DNA of 64,000 bases from Thiohalophilus thiocyanatoxydans (GCF_004366735.1 NZ_SOQX01000002.1:558001-622000), one strand, 5' to 3'. Counted from the stretch's first letter, positions 26,935 through 36,985 are shown. Program-made: numbers and translations. The notes: a model not told the origin generated them from the letters alone.

Positions 26935-27008
26935 ACCACGAAGGCTCGATGACACGAAGTGTTTTCAATTGATTTGGTTTTTCTTCGTGCCTTCGTGTCT
27001 TCGTGGTG
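26935..27008. repeat. Family A hairpin repeat (copy 3)
   Basis: Arms ACCACGAAGGCTCGATGACA and CTTCGTGTCTTCGTGGT flank an AT-rich loop. It is followed 15 bp later by the 3' end of the phosphatase gene on the other strand, so it may affect its mRNA end. Confidence 0.8.
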
Positions 27009-27023
27009 AATATCTTTATGTTT

Positions 27024-27506
27024 TCACCCGAGATGGCGCTGGCGAATGTCCGCGAGCAACCCGCGCGAGGCGGCTTCCACCATATCGAAGACCCGATCGA
27101 ATCCTTTCGGCCCGCCGTAATAGGGATCCGGCACCTCGGATTCGTTCAGCTGCGGGGCGAAATCGAGAAACATGTGCAATTTATCGCGATGTTCGGGCGG
27201 GCAGATCTTCGCCAGATTGTGGTAGTTCTCACGGTCCATCGCCAGCACATAATCGAACTTCTCGAAATCGTCAGCCAGCGCCTTGCGGCCGCGCAGATCC
27301 CCGAGATCGATTCCGCGACCGCGGGCGGTCTCCTGGGCGCGCTGATCCGGCGGCGATCCGACATGATAGGCATGGGTCCCGGCCGAATCGGTCACAATCT
27401 GTCCGTCCAGCCCCTCCTGGCGCAGCAGATGACGAAAAACCCCCTCGGCGGTCGGCGAGCGGCAGATATTGCCCAGACAGACAAACAACACACTGACTTT
27501 TTCCAT
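27024..27506 (-). CDS. Low-molecular-weight protein tyrosine phosphatase
   Basis: 160 residues. Near the N-terminus VLFVCLGNICRSPTAEG holds the CX5R catalytic loop; the acid is in VPDPYYGG. This is the cytoplasmic LMW phosphatase fold, as in Wzb or YfkJ. I chose ATG 27506 because the open frame further upstream encodes unlike, poor-quality protein. No capsule genes or tyrosine kinase lie near, so a housekeeping or arsenate-reductase-like role is possible. Confidence 0.92.
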   Translation of the reverse strand: MEKVSVLFVCLGNICRSPTAEGVFRHLLRQEGLDGQIVTDSAGTHAYHVGSPPDQRAQETARGRGIDLGDLRGRKALADDFEKFDYVLAMDRENYHNLAKICPPEHRDKLHMFLDFAPQLNESEVPDPYYGGPKGFDRVFDMVEAASRGLLADIRQRHLG

Positions 27507-27671
27507 TTTTTTCAAGCACCTGAAAAACTGAGTCGCGATTTTAGCAGATTCCCGGCGGCCGTTGGCAATCCGGCCGTTCCCGAAACTCGCCGGATTGCCG
27601 GCTGTATTTGAATTCAGGCTGAGACACCCTATATTGTAACTATCACTCTTTGGAAGCCGTCGCCGAATACC

Positions 27672-28754
27672 ATGCAAGATACCGTCCCTACCCGCTACTG
27701 GCACAAACTCGATGATGGTCGCATCCAGTGCGATCTCTGTCCGCGCTTTTGCAAGCTGCACGAAGGGCAGCGCGGGCTCTGTTTTGTCCGCCAGAATATC
27801 GACGACCAGATCATGCTGACCACCTACGGGCGTTCCAGCGGCTACTGCATCGATCCCATCGAGAAAAAACCGCTGAACCATTACCTGCCCGGCACACCGG
27901 TATTGTCATTCGGCACCGCCGGCTGCAATCTGGCCTGCAAGTTCTGCCAGAACTGGGATATCAGTAAATCCCGCGAGATCGATACCCTGGCTGATGAGGC
28001 TTCCCCGGAACTGATCGCCAGCGCCGCGGAGCAGCTCGGCTGTCGCAGTGTCGCCTATACCTATAATGATCCGGTCATTTTCCACGAATATGCCATCGAC
28101 GTGGCCAAAGCCTGTCATGAGAGGGACATTAAATCGGTGGCAGTGACGGCCGGTTATGTCACGCCGGAGCCGCGAGTCGAATTCTATCAACATATGGACG
28201 CGGCCAATGTCGATCTCAAAGCTTTTACCGAGAACTTTTATTACAAACTGACCGGCGGTCACCTGGAGCCGGTACTGGATACTATTAAATATCTCAAACA
28301 CGAAACCGATGTCTGGATGGAACTGACTACCCTGCTGATTCCCGATAAAAACGACTCGGACAAGGAAATTGAGTCAATGAGCCAGTGGATTGTCGACGAA
28401 CTGGGACCGGATGTGCCGCTGCACTTCAGCGCCTTTCATCCCGATTTCAAGATGATGGACATCCCGCCAACCCCGACCGCCACCCTGACGCGGGCTCGCA
28501 ACATTGCCATGCAAAACGGGCTGCGTTATGTCTATACGGGTAATGTTCATGATGAAACCGGCGGCAGCACCTATTGCCATCATTGCGGAAACAAACTGAT
28601 TGGCCGTGACTGGTATGTTCTGGGCGAATGGAATCTGACTGCCGACGGTAAATGTAACCAGTGCGGCACCGCCTGTGCCGGCGTATTTGAATCCCGGCCG
28701 GGGAACTGGGGCGCCAAACGTCAGCCGGTGCGACTCAAAGACTACGCGGCATGA
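27672..28754 (+). CDS. amrS: AmmeMemoRadiSam system radical SAM enzyme
   Basis: 360 residues. An N-terminal cysteine cluster (CDLCPRFCKLHEGQRGLC) precedes the radical SAM motif CNLACKFCQNWDISK. The C-terminal part holds two CXXC pairs (YCHHCGNKL, KCNQCGTAC), which look like a zinc or cluster site. This matches the AmrS family. The usual partners AmrA and AmrB are not beside it. Its substrate is unknown. Confidence 0.9.
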   Translation: MQDTVPTRYWHKLDDGRIQCDLCPRFCKLHEGQRGLCFVRQNIDDQIMLTTYGRSSGYCIDPIEKKPLNHYLPGTPVLSFGTAGCNLACKFCQNWDISKSREIDTLADEASPELIASAAEQLGCRSVAYTYNDPVIFHEYAIDVAKACHERDIKSVAVTAGYVTPEPRVEFYQHMDAANVDLKAFTENFYYKLTGGHLEPVLDTIKYLKHETDVWMELTTLLIPDKNDSDKEIESMSQWIVDELGPDVPLHFSAFHPDFKMMDIPPTPTATLTRARNIAMQNGLRYVYTGNVHDETGGSTYCHHCGNKLIGRDWYVLGEWNLTADGKCNQCGTACAGVFESRPGNWGAKRQPVRLKDYAA

Positions 28755-28799
28755 GCTCTGCATTAATCCGAACAAACACAACAAGCGGTATAAAACAAA

Positions 28800-29063
28800 A
28801 TGAGTGAACTCAGAATCACCCTGCAACAGCTGCGCGGCATGATCGGGTTGCATGTCGTACACCAGGGCATTCCATGTCAGATTATCGAGGTTCTGGATGA
28901 CGGACCCGCCATCGTGCTGCAAAGCTGCAACCCGAACAAACCCGTACAATCCAATCAACACGGCGAAGGCAATCGCCGGGTACAGGAGACGTTCACGGTC
29001 CCGGTGCTGACACGCGACAAATACGAATTTCACCCTCAGTATCTGGCGCTCGAGCTCCCCTGA
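28800..29063 (+). CDS. Small conserved hypothetical protein
   Basis: 87 residues from ATG 28800. Mixed strands (GLHVVHQGIPCQIIEVLDDGPAIVLQS), no signal peptide, and a hydrophilic middle. The first half, with an ITLQQLRGMIGLHVVHQG start and IEVL, suggests an SH3-like or small beta-barrel nucleic-acid-binding fold, but I recognise no named family. It follows amrS by 45 bp on the same strand. Confidence 0.7.
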   Translation: MSELRITLQQLRGMIGLHVVHQGIPCQIIEVLDDGPAIVLQSCNPNKPVQSNQHGEGNRRVQETFTVPVLTRDKYEFHPQYLALELP

Positions 29064-29169
29064 TCCACGACAGAATCACTATCTAACGTATTTCCGTCCT
29101 ACAAGCGCTGTTTATCACAGACACTACAGTGGTTCATGAGCTTCACTCCGGGCTTGATTGCCGGAGACA

Positions 29170-29352
29170 TTACTCAACTTCTTCGTCAGGGCTCAATTGC
29201 CGTGCTTCGTCTTCCAGCATAACCGGAATATCATCACGTATCGGGTAAGCAAGACGATCCAGCTTGCAGATGAGTTCCTGATTTTCCTTGTTGTAAACCA
29301 GCGTGCCCTTGCAAACCGGACAGGCCAGGATATCAAGCAGTTTTGTGTCCAC
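29170..29352 (-). CDS. ycaR: Trm112-family protein YcaR
   Basis: 60 residues. [14 protein letters not shown] starts with a GTG; CXXC at CPVC and [20 protein letters not shown] match E. coli YcaR (60 aa) across its length. A GGAGG eight bases upstream favours the GTG over an ATG six codons earlier. It overlaps the end of lpxK. Trm112 proteins serve as small partners or activators of methyltransferases in other organisms; its bacterial role here is unproven. It is the last gene of the lipid A operon. Confidence 0.9.
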   Translation of the reverse strand: MDTKLLDILACPVCKGTLVYNKENQELICKLDRLAYPIRDDIPVMLEDEARQLSPDEEVE

Positions 29353-30355
29353 GTTTGGCCTCCAGTACATTTAAAAGATGGTAATGAAATTTTTTCTCAA
29401 TAGTTGCCTGAATCGGCACATACCAGGCATCATCAAGTTCCAGTCTTTCACATTTAACCGCGTCTTTCTCGGTCATCAGAATCGGCTGTCGTTCCTCAAA
29501 ATCAAAATCATCGGACCGGAACACATGATGATCCGGGTAGGTATGTTCGATAACATCCAACCCCTCAGAACGTAACATATTAAAAAAACGTTGCGGATTG
29601 CCAACCCCGGCAATAGCGTGGATGCGTTGGCCGGCAAACTGCGCCATCTCGGCGGTGCGGCTGTTATCCTTAACATTCACCCACTGGCGTCCAACGTAAT
29701 CCATGGGATATTCATCACCCACCGGGACACTGTTGGTCACAATCAGATCGGCCTCGTTCAAGCGCGATACCGGCTCGCGTAACGGACCGGCCGGCAGGCA
29801 CCAGCCGTTGCCAAAACGGCGCACACCGTCAACCACCACCACTTCGACTTCCCTTTCCAGGGCATAATGCTGAAGCCCGTCGTCACTGATCAAAATATCG
29901 CAGTCATGATGCGCCAGCAACGAATGGGCTGCCTCGACCCGGTCGGGTCCAACCGCCATGGGACAGCCGGTGCGACGGGAAATAATCACTGGCTCATCAC
30001 CGACTATCACCGGATCCGCGTCCGGACGAACCTGTTGCGGCCAGGAGCTGGCCTTGCCGCCATAGCCGCGGCTGATAACCCCCGGTTTAAAGCCGGCCTG
30101 CTTGAGGATACTAATCACCGCAATCACCAGTGGTGTCTTGCCTGTACCGCCGGTCGTAATATTACCGACCACAATCACCGGAACCGGCATCCGTGTCCGG
30201 GACAGGAACCCCTTGCGATAAGCATAACGACGCAATCCCACCACCAGACAAAACAGCCCGCTCAAGGGCAATAACAAACTCGCCCATAGCGAGCGTTTTT
30301 CCCAAATGACTTGCAGTTTCTGTTGCAACACGTATTGAGTCCGTTTATTTATCAA
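29333..30355 (-). CDS. lpxK: Tetraacyldisaccharide 4'-kinase LpxK
   Basis: 340 residues. An N-terminal membrane helix ([19 protein letters not shown]) is followed by the P-loop [14 protein letters not shown], the DDGLQHYAL catalytic block, and a GVGNPQRFF segment. It phosphorylates the 4'-position of the lipid A disaccharide on the inner membrane's cytoplasmic face. It overlaps msbA by 4 bp and ycaR by 20 bp, which indicates translational coupling. Confidence 0.96.
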   Translation of the reverse strand: MINKRTQYVLQQKLQVIWEKRSLWASLLLPLSGLFCLVVGLRRYAYRKGFLSRTRMPVPVIVVGNITTGGTGKTPLVIAVISILKQAGFKPGVISRGYGGKASSWPQQVRPDADPVIVGDEPVIISRRTGCPMAVGPDRVEAAHSLLAHHDCDILISDDGLQHYALEREVEVVVVDGVRRFGNGWCLPAGPLREPVSRLNEADLIVTNSVPVGDEYPMDYVGRQWVNVKDNSRTAEMAQFAGQRIHAIAGVGNPQRFFNMLRSEGLDVIEHTYPDHHVFRSDDFDFEERQPILMTEKDAVKCERLELDDAWYVPIQATIEKKFHYHLLNVLEAKRGHKTA

Positions 30356-32112
30356 GTGGTGCTGAATTGTATGCCATGGAGACTGGCGTACTGTCCGTTT
30401 TTGGCAAGCAGTTCATCGTGCCGGCCGACTTCCACAATCCGTCCGGCTTCCAGTACCACAATCTTGTCGACCCTCTCGATGGTTGACAGCCGATGAGCAA
30501 TCACCAGTGTGGTACGATCCTCCATAAGATGCTCGATAGCACCCTGGATATAACGTTCTGATTCGGTGTCCAGCGCCGAAGTCGCCTCATCCAGAATCAG
30601 TATAGGTGCATTTTTAAGTATGGCCCGGGCAATCGCCAGTCGTTGACGTTGTCCACCGGAAAGCAGTACGCCGTTCTCGCCCACCACGGTATCAAACCCC
30701 TCGGGCAATCGCTCGATAAAGTCCAGGGCATAGGCCGCCTCGGCCGCTTCACGGATCGCGGTCTCATCCGCATGTTCCAGTGCGCCATAGGCGATATTAT
30801 GGGCAATCGTATCATTGAAAAGTGTGACTTGCTGGCTAACCAGAGCTATTTGACTGCGCAAGCTGGTTAGGGTGACATCCTTAATATCAACGTCGTCAAT
30901 TAAAATCCGGCCCTGTTTGATTTCATAAAACCGGGGTAACAGACTGACCAAAGTGGATTTACCCGCACCGGAGCGGCCGACAAAGGCGACGCTCTCGCCC
31001 GGCTCAATTGTCAGTTCGATATCGGACAGCACCGGCTCGTTTTCCATGCCCTCATAGCTGAAGGTCACCGATTGATATTGCACCCTTCCCTCCACGTGTG
31101 TCAGTTCGCGGGTGCCCCTGTCCGGTTCGGGTTCACTGTCCACAAAAGTGAACACACTGTAGGCGGCAGCGATACCGCGCTGCAACTTGGCATTAATGGT
31201 GGTCAGACGCTTGGCATGTTGCAATAACAGAATCATTGACAACATAAAGGACATAAATTTACCAACGGTCATCTCGTCAAGGAATCCCGGCTTGGTGGCA
31301 ATATAGACAATCCCGGCAAACGCCGTTACCACAATTTGTTGAATAAGCGGGGAGCTGATGGCATTGGTTGCGACCAGCTTGAGATGCTGGCGGCGGTTGT
31401 AGGCATTAACCTTTTCAAATCGTTCGGTCTCGTATTCCTGGCCGCCGAAAATCTTGATTTCACGATTAGCTTCGATGGTCTCCTCGGTAACATTGGAAAC
31501 ATCACCCATGGAGCGCTGGATTCGATGACTGAGCTTACGAAAACGTTTGCTGACCAACACCACGGCCACGGCAATCACCGGTATAGCCACCAGCAAGATC
31601 AGGGTCAGCGTGGCGCTCAGATACATCATAACAACGAGCAGGACGATTATGGTCAGAGAGTCACGGATCAGGGTAGTTACGACTGTCGATGCGGCATCCG
31701 CCAGTTGTTCGATATCATATACCATCTTCGACAACAGGCCGCCGGACGAGGTTGTTTCATAATAGCCGATGGGCAGGCAGAGCAACTTGTTGAAGACCAT
31801 GCTGCGCAGATTCTGGATGACACTGCGGGCGATCCAGGCCATACCGTATTCCGATAAAAAGCTGCCAATTGTGCGTATGGCAAAGACGATAATCATCAGG
31901 ATCGGTATCCATTTGATCATCGCCGGATCCTTGTCGACAAAACTGCCGTCAACCATCGGTTCGATCAGCTTGGCGAAGGCCCCCTGACTCAGGGAGAATA
32001 TCACCATACCGAACACGGCGAGCAAAAAGACTTTCCAGTACGGGAAGGCATGCCTAAGCAGCCGACGATAAATCACATAACCATCGGCACTGTCACCGGG
32101 TGACGAACGCAT
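30352..32112 (-). CDS. msbA: Lipid A flippase MsbA
   Basis: 586 residues, a half-transporter with six N-terminal helices (for example VFLLAVFGMVIFSLSQGAF, LTIIVLLVVMMYLSATLTL) and a C-terminal ATPase: Walker A GRSGAGKSTL, signature LSGGQRQRLAIARA, Walker B ILILDEATSALD, and H-loop IAHRLSTI. It flips core-lipid A across the inner membrane. Length matches E. coli MsbA (582 aa). It lies just before lpxK and 6 bp after exbD. Confidence 0.97.
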   Translation of the reverse strand: MRSSPGDSADGYVIYRRLLRHAFPYWKVFLLAVFGMVIFSLSQGAFAKLIEPMVDGSFVDKDPAMIKWIPILMIIVFAIRTIGSFLSEYGMAWIARSVIQNLRSMVFNKLLCLPIGYYETTSSGGLLSKMVYDIEQLADAASTVVTTLIRDSLTIIVLLVVMMYLSATLTLILLVAIPVIAVAVVLVSKRFRKLSHRIQRSMGDVSNVTEETIEANREIKIFGGQEYETERFEKVNAYNRRQHLKLVATNAISSPLIQQIVVTAFAGIVYIATKPGFLDEMTVGKFMSFMLSMILLLQHAKRLTTINAKLQRGIAAAYSVFTFVDSEPEPDRGTRELTHVEGRVQYQSVTFSYEGMENEPVLSDIELTIEPGESVAFVGRSGAGKSTLVSLLPRFYEIKQGRILIDDVDIKDVTLTSLRSQIALVSQQVTLFNDTIAHNIAYGALEHADETAIREAAEAAYALDFIERLPEGFDTVVGENGVLLSGGQRQRLAIARAILKNAPILILDEATSALDTESERYIQGAIEHLMEDRTTLVIAHRLSTIERVDKIVVLEAGRIVEVGRHDELLAKNGQYASLHGIQFSTT

Positions 32113-32118
32113 CAGCGG

Positions 32119-32538
32119 CTACTTCTCTTCGTTCTGTTTGGTGGCGAAGGTGAGATTCACCAGCCCTATCTGGCGCGCCGCATCCATGGCCCGAATCACG
32201 GCCTGATGTGGTGTATTACGATCGGCACTGAGTATCAGCCGGGGATCTTCGTGATCGGCACGCACGTCCCGCAACGCTTTTTTCAAAGTTGACAGTTGTT
32301 CATCGCGGGTCCGTTTTTCATTAATAAAGTAATGACCTTCACCGTCGATAGTAACCTCAATAGTAAAGCGTTCGTCCTCGCTTTTTTCACCCGCCGCTTC
32401 GGGTAACTCGATGCTGATCTCCGACTCTTTCTCAAAGGTGGTGGATACCATAAAAAAGATCAGCAGCAGAAATACCACATCGATCAATGGAGTGATATTC
32501 AGTTCCGGTTCCTTGTTGCGATCGTGACGCAGTATCAT
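32119..32538 (-). CDS. exbD: ExbD/TolR-family protein
   Basis: 139 residues with one N-terminal transmembrane helix (ITPLIDVVFLLLIFFMVSTTF) containing the conserved Asp of the proton path. A periplasmic domain follows. It overlaps exbB by 4 bp. In many gammaproteobacteria this exbBD pair precedes msbA-lpxK rather than the tonB gene. Its energy-transducing partner is not identified. Confidence 0.93.
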   Translation of the reverse strand: MILRHDRNKEPELNITPLIDVVFLLLIFFMVSTTFEKESEISIELPEAAGEKSEDERFTIEVTIDGEGHYFINEKRTRDEQLSTLKKALRDVRADHEDPRLILSADRNTPHQAVIRAMDAARQIGLVNLTFATKQNEEK

Positions 32539-33155
32539 GCCGCGGTATCCTGACCGGTTTCCCGATCGCCATGCATGACATCAACGACTTTCATCGCCTC
32601 CTCTTCCATTTTCAGGACCAGGATTTCGACCTTGCCGCGAAAATAGCGGTAGAAAATCAGACTGGGTATGGCAACCGACAGGCCGGCCGCGGTTGTGATC
32701 AATGCTTCGGAAATTCCGCCGGCCAGTACCGACGGGTTACCCACACCTTCGGTGGTAATCGCGGCGAACACCTTGATCATGCCGATGACGGTACCGAGCA
32801 AACCCAGCAACGGGGTGATCGAGGCGATGGTCCCCAGCGTATTGAGATAGCGTTCCAGCTCCAGTACCACCTGACGACCGGTCTCCTCGATACTCTCTTT
32901 CATGATATCGCGCGGATGCTGGCGATTGACCAGTCCGGCTGCCAGAATCCGACCCAGAGGTGAATTACGTGACAGGGATTGGAGCTGAGTTTCGTCGAGT
33001 GACTGGTTTTTGTACCACTGCCAGACTTGCGCGACCAGATAGTTCGGCGCTATACGCGTTTGTTGCAGGGTCCAGAAACGCTCGCCGACGATGGCCAACG
33101 CAATAACGGAACACAATAGAATCGGCAGCATCAACCAGCCGCCCGCCTGGATCAT
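32535..33155 (-). CDS. exbB: ExbB/TolQ/MotA-family proton channel
   Basis: 206 residues from ATG 33155. There are three hydrophobic segments: GGWLMLPILLCSVIALAIV, TIASITPLLGLLGTVIGMI (the conserved MotA/ExbB block) and ALITTAAGLSVAIPSLIFY. A long cytoplasmic segment lies between. The reading frame upstream to 33224 lacks ExbB similarity and is left out. It heads the exbB-exbD-msbA-lpxK-ycaR operon, directly after comEC on the same strand (160 bp gap). Confidence 0.93.
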   Translation of the reverse strand: MIQAGGWLMLPILLCSVIALAIVGERFWTLQQTRIAPNYLVAQVWQWYKNQSLDETQLQSLSRNSPLGRILAAGLVNRQHPRDIMKESIEETGRQVVLELERYLNTLGTIASITPLLGLLGTVIGMIKVFAAITTEGVGNPSVLAGGISEALITTAAGLSVAIPSLIFYRYFRGKVEILVLKMEEEAMKVVDVMHGDRETGQDTAA

Positions 33156-33314
33156 TTCAAACACGTAGCACGTCCTTTTTGATGATAAACAAGGAGATGT
33201 AAAAACTGCGGCTAACTTTAACAAAGACCGGCCACCCCTGAAAGTGCGGGGGTCACTCGGGACGAAATTAAACCACCGATGCTGATCGCCGTGATCGCGC
33301 CCATGCCGCCCCGA

Positions 33315-35636
33315 TCACTCCTTCGACTCTCGCTCACCACCACCCGGATCGTGCCAGTAGCGACGACTGGCGTGACGATAACTGAACCGTTTGCGCGGCC
33401 CGTCTGGCTCCCCCAGCACAAAGCGCAGGGCCCCTTCTTCATCCACCCGGTACTGGCGCGCGCCCCGCCGGGCATAGCGTTCGACCACCGGCGGGCGCGG
33501 AAAGCGGTAGCGGTTGCGATAACCGACCGGGTACAGCACATAGTCGGGGTCGACCGCGGTGACAAACGCCGGACTTGAAGAGGTCAGGCTGCCGTGATGC
33601 GGCGCCACCAGGATCCGGGCCGCCAGTTTGCTGCGTTGCCGGCGCACCAGGGCACGCTCCGAGGCCTGTTCAATATCCCCGCTGAGCAGCGCCACCTGGC
33701 CGCCCGCCTCGATCCGCAGCACGCAGGAGGCGTCATTGCCGGCGCGGCTGTCCGCCACCGGCCCCAGAAACGCAAAATGAACCCCGTCCCAGCGCCATTG
33801 CTGCCCGGCCCGGCAGGAATGCACGCCCTCGCCCTCGATCGCCGCCGGGACGCTGGTATCGATCCGCCCGACCGGCAGGGCCTGACGCACCGACGCCAGG
33901 CCGCCGATGTGATCATTGTCGCCGTGACTGATCACCAGCCGGTCGATCCGCCGATAGCCCGCCTGGCGCAGATATGGCACCACCACCGCCGCGCCGGTAT
34001 CAAACCGCGCGCTGTAACGGGGCCCGGTATCGAATACCAGCAGCCGGGAACGGGTCTGCACCGTCGCCGCCAGGCCCTGGCCCACATCCAGCAGGGTCAG
34101 CCATGCCTGCCCCGGCGGGGGCCGGGCAAAGGCGCCCAGCAACAGTGGCAGACACAACAACGGGGCGAGATAGCGCCCCGGCAGGCCGCGCGGGGCCAGT
34201 AACACGATGAGACCCAGCGCCAGCAGCAGGATCGCGATGCCGCTGACCACCCCGCTTTGCCAGTGGGAGCCCGGCCAGGCGGCCAGCGCCGTCAACAGCT
34301 CGAGCAACCCCGCCAGCAACCCGCTCACCACCCCGATCAGTCCCTCGGCGAGGCCCGGAGCCAGCAGCAGTCCGATCACTGCCAGCAGGGCCAGCGGCAC
34401 CACCAGCAGGCTCACCAGGGGAATCGCCACCAGGTTCGCCAGCGGGGCGATCAGCGATACCTGCTGGAACCAGAGTATTAATAAGGGAGCCAGGCCCAGG
34501 CTGATCCAGCCCTGGATGCGCAACCACTGCCAGGGTCGGGCCAGCCGTTCCCGGCGTCCGCCCAGGGCATACAGAATCAGCGCCACCGCGGCAAACGAGA
34601 GCCAGAACCCCGCCGAGAGGACCGCCAGCGGATCGAGTAACAACACCAGCAAGGCGGCCCAGGCCAGGGTGCGGCCCGGCGGTAATGGACGCATCCGCCA
34701 CAACGCCAGCATCACCACCAGCAACATGATCAACGCCCGCTGGGTGGGAATGGCGAACCCGGCCAGCGCGGCATAAAACGTGGCCGCCAGGGTGGCCAGC
34801 AACGCCGCCGCCCGCGGCGCCGCAAGCCAGAGCAACGCCCGCTCGCCGGCCAGCGGCCAGAGCCGGCGGGCCAGCCAGAACACCAGCGCGGCCAGCAGCC
34901 CGATATGCATGCCCGAGATCGCCAGCAGATGGGCCGTACCGGTCACCCGCAGCACCTCCCAGGTGTCCGTCTCGATGGCCCGGCGATCGCCGACGGTCAG
35001 CGCCAGAAACAGCCCTTCGGCCGGTCCCTGCAACGCGCTCTGCAACCGTTCGCTCAACCGCTGTCGATAACGATCAAGCCGATAACGCAACGGCACGGGC
35101 TGCTCGAGTGCGACGGACTCATGACGCACATAGCCGGTGGCCCGCAGGCGTTGGGCAAACAGCCAGCGCTCGTAATCAAACCCGCCGGGATTACGAAATC
35201 CGTGCGGCCGCTTGAGCCGCACCTGCAGGCGCCACGCGTCACCGGCCTCCAGGGCCGGCGGGGTCCGGCCATACCAGCTGAGGCGGATCCGCGCCGGCCA
35301 CTGGCGTCGCTCGCCATCCACCCACAGCTGGCTCACCACGAATTCAAACCGGGTGCGGCGTTCGAAAAATTCGGGCAAACCGGCGACATGCCCTTCCACC
35401 TGAATATCCCGGCCCTCAAGCTCGGGCGGCAGGCTGACGCCAAGAATGTGATGGGCGCTCCACAGACACCAGAGAAAACCGCTCACGCCCCAGCCGAGCA
35501 GACGCCAGGGCAGCGGCAACCACAGGGCGGCGGGGATCGACAGCAGCAACAGGCCGATCCAGCCCGGCGCCGGCAGAACACTGAACCATTGCAGGCAGAG
35601 AATGCCCAGAAGAAATGCTATCGTCCCTGATCGCAT
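33315..35636 (-). CDS. comEC: ComEC/Rec2 DNA-uptake channel protein
   Basis: 773 residues. An N-terminal domain of unknown function (DUF4131-like) follows two to three helices. The competence domain has GTAHLLAISGMHIGLLAALVF, a hallmark, and multiple helices. The C-terminal metallo-beta-lactamase-like domain has the metal motif ISHGDNDHIGG and APHHGS, expected to degrade the non-transported strand. It is GC-rich like its neighbours. ComEC forms the inner-membrane pore for transforming DNA; no other competence genes are visible here. Confidence 0.95.
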   Translation of the reverse strand: MRSGTIAFLLGILCLQWFSVLPAPGWIGLLLLSIPAALWLPLPWRLLGWGVSGFLWCLWSAHHILGVSLPPELEGRDIQVEGHVAGLPEFFERRTRFEFVVSQLWVDGERRQWPARIRLSWYGRTPPALEAGDAWRLQVRLKRPHGFRNPGGFDYERWLFAQRLRATGYVRHESVALEQPVPLRYRLDRYRQRLSERLQSALQGPAEGLFLALTVGDRRAIETDTWEVLRVTGTAHLLAISGMHIGLLAALVFWLARRLWPLAGERALLWLAAPRAAALLATLAATFYAALAGFAIPTQRALIMLLVVMLALWRMRPLPPGRTLAWAALLVLLLDPLAVLSAGFWLSFAAVALILYALGGRRERLARPWQWLRIQGWISLGLAPLLILWFQQVSLIAPLANLVAIPLVSLLVVPLALLAVIGLLLAPGLAEGLIGVVSGLLAGLLELLTALAAWPGSHWQSGVVSGIAILLLALGLIVLLAPRGLPGRYLAPLLCLPLLLGAFARPPPGQAWLTLLDVGQGLAATVQTRSRLLVFDTGPRYSARFDTGAAVVVPYLRQAGYRRIDRLVISHGDNDHIGGLASVRQALPVGRIDTSVPAAIEGEGVHSCRAGQQWRWDGVHFAFLGPVADSRAGNDASCVLRIEAGGQVALLSGDIEQASERALVRRQRSKLAARILVAPHHGSLTSSSPAFVTAVDPDYVLYPVGYRNRYRFPRPPVVERYARRGARQYRVDEEGALRFVLGEPDGPRKRFSYRHASRRYWHDPGGGERESKE

Positions 35637-35706
35637 AAAAGGTTATCGCTTGTAATACAATTACTGGATAATAGCCCGGCTGACAACGTTCCCTGAATCG
35701 CCAGAC

Positions 35707-36264
35707 ATGCCACGCAAGTTTATAAGAAAATATATGCCGGATCACGACAAGATCCGCAACCATGTCCAGTTAAACCGGGTGTTCGGCAATCTGCTCCACG
35801 ATCCGAATCTGCTGCACCTGAACCGTCGCTCCGTCTCCAGCGCCTTTGCCGTGGGGCTGTTTATCGCCTTTGTGCCGGTGCCGTTCCAGATGCTGCTGGC
35901 CGCGGCAGCGGCCATCATCGTGCGCTGCAACCTGCCCCTCGCCGTCGCCCTGGTCTGGATCACCAACCCCTTTACCATGGGGCCGATCTTTTTCTTCAGT
36001 TACAAGGTCGGCACCTGGTTTTTGGGCACGCCGATCCGGGCCGTGCAGTTCGCCCCCTCCTGGGAGTGGTTCAGCAGTGAGCTGGGGGTGATCTGGCAAC
36101 CGCTGTTGCTTGGCAGTTTCGTGGTGGGTCTGGTGAGTGCGGCGCTGGGCTATGGCGTGATCCGGCTGCTCTGGCGTCTGCGGCTGCGCAATTATCTGCG
36201 CGATCGCAGGCTGCGCTTCTCCCTGAGACGCCGGGATCAGGACGCGAACAATGTTGACAAATAA
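35707..36264 (+). CDS. DUF2062 membrane protein
   Basis: 185 residues. An N-terminal cationic stretch (residues 1-20) is followed by FAVGLFIAFVPVPFQMLLAAAAAI, LAVALVWITNPFTMGPIFFFSYKVG and a C-terminal helix (PLLLGSFVVGLVSAALGYGV). The DUF2062 signature around NPFTM is intact. Function is unknown. ATG 35734 is an alternative start. It is divergent from comEC. Confidence 0.88.
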   Translation: MPRKFIRKYMPDHDKIRNHVQLNRVFGNLLHDPNLLHLNRRSVSSAFAVGLFIAFVPVPFQMLLAAAAAIIVRCNLPLAVALVWITNPFTMGPIFFFSYKVGTWFLGTPIRAVQFAPSWEWFSSELGVIWQPLLLGSFVVGLVSAALGYGVIRLLWRLRLRNYLRDRRLRFSLRRRDQDANNVDK

Positions 36265-36307
36265 CTTTAAGTCAACATCAAGTTTATTCTATAAGACACT
36301 GTTTTTA

Positions 36308-36985
36308 TTATAATTCAAGAATGCCGTCTTTGAGATGCATCACCCGGTCCATGCGCTCGGCAAAGGCCGTGTCGTGGGTTACCACCACAAAGCTGGTCCC
36401 CAGCGCGGTATTCAGTTCCAGCATCCGCTGATAAACCTGCTCGGCGGTCTGACTGTCCAGGTTGCCGGTGGGTTCGTCGGCCAGAATGCATTTGGGGCGG
36501 GTCACCAGTGCCCGGGCGATGGCCGCCCGCTGGCGCTCGCCACCGGAGAGGGCATTGGGTTTATGGCGCAGGCGATCGCCCAGGCCGACCTCGCTGAGCA
36601 TCGCCGCCGCCTGTTCACTCGCGTCCGCGGTACTGAGACCGCGGATCAGCAACGGCATGGCCACGTTCTCCAGCGCGGTAAATTCGGGCAACAGATGGTG
36701 AAACTGATAGACAAAGCCCAGATCGCGGTTGCGCAGTTGTCCCCGTCGGGCGTCATCCAGTTTGGCCATATTCTCGCCGTTAACCTCCACCTCGCCGGCG
36801 CTGGGCAGATCCAGTCCCCCCAGCAGATGCAGCAACGTGCTCTTGCCGGAGCCCGAGGCGCCGACGATGGCCACCTGCTCGCCCCGGGCGACGGCCAGAT
36901 CCACGCCCTTGAGCACGGCCACCTCGCGGCTGCCCTCGCGGAACACCTTGGTCAGGTTGCGGCAGGCCAGAATCGGATCACTCAT
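36308..36985 (-). CDS. lolD: Lipoprotein-releasing ABC ATPase LolD
   Basis: 225 residues. Walker A in [18 protein letters not shown], signature [15 protein letters not shown], and Walker B in [12 protein letters not shown], all typical of LolD. LolCDE extracts outer-membrane lipoproteins from the inner membrane and passes them to LolA. It overlaps lolC by 8 bp. Only one membrane-subunit gene is seen, so this species may use a homodimeric LolF-like or LolC2-D2 complex. Confidence 0.95.
   Translation of the reverse strand: MSDPILACRNLTKVFREGSREVAVLKGVDLAVARGEQVAIVGASGSGKSTLLHLLGGLDLPSAGEVEVNGENMAKLDDARRGQLRNRDLGFVYQFHHLLPEFTALENVAMPLLIRGLSTADASEQAAAMLSEVGLGDRLRHKPNALSGGERQRAAIARALVTRPKCILADEPTGNLDSQTAEQVYQRMLELNTALGTSFVVVTHDTAFAERMDRVMHLKDGILEL

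Noticed and set aside
26864..27496. Open frame on the plus strand before the AmrS gene
   Set aside because: It overlaps family A/C repeats and the antisense of the tyrosine phosphatase; composition is Arg/Pro/Ser-rich.
33218..33565. A 115-residue minus-strand frame overlapping the end of comEC
   Set aside because: It is a shifted frame of the ComEC C-terminus and has no independent signals.
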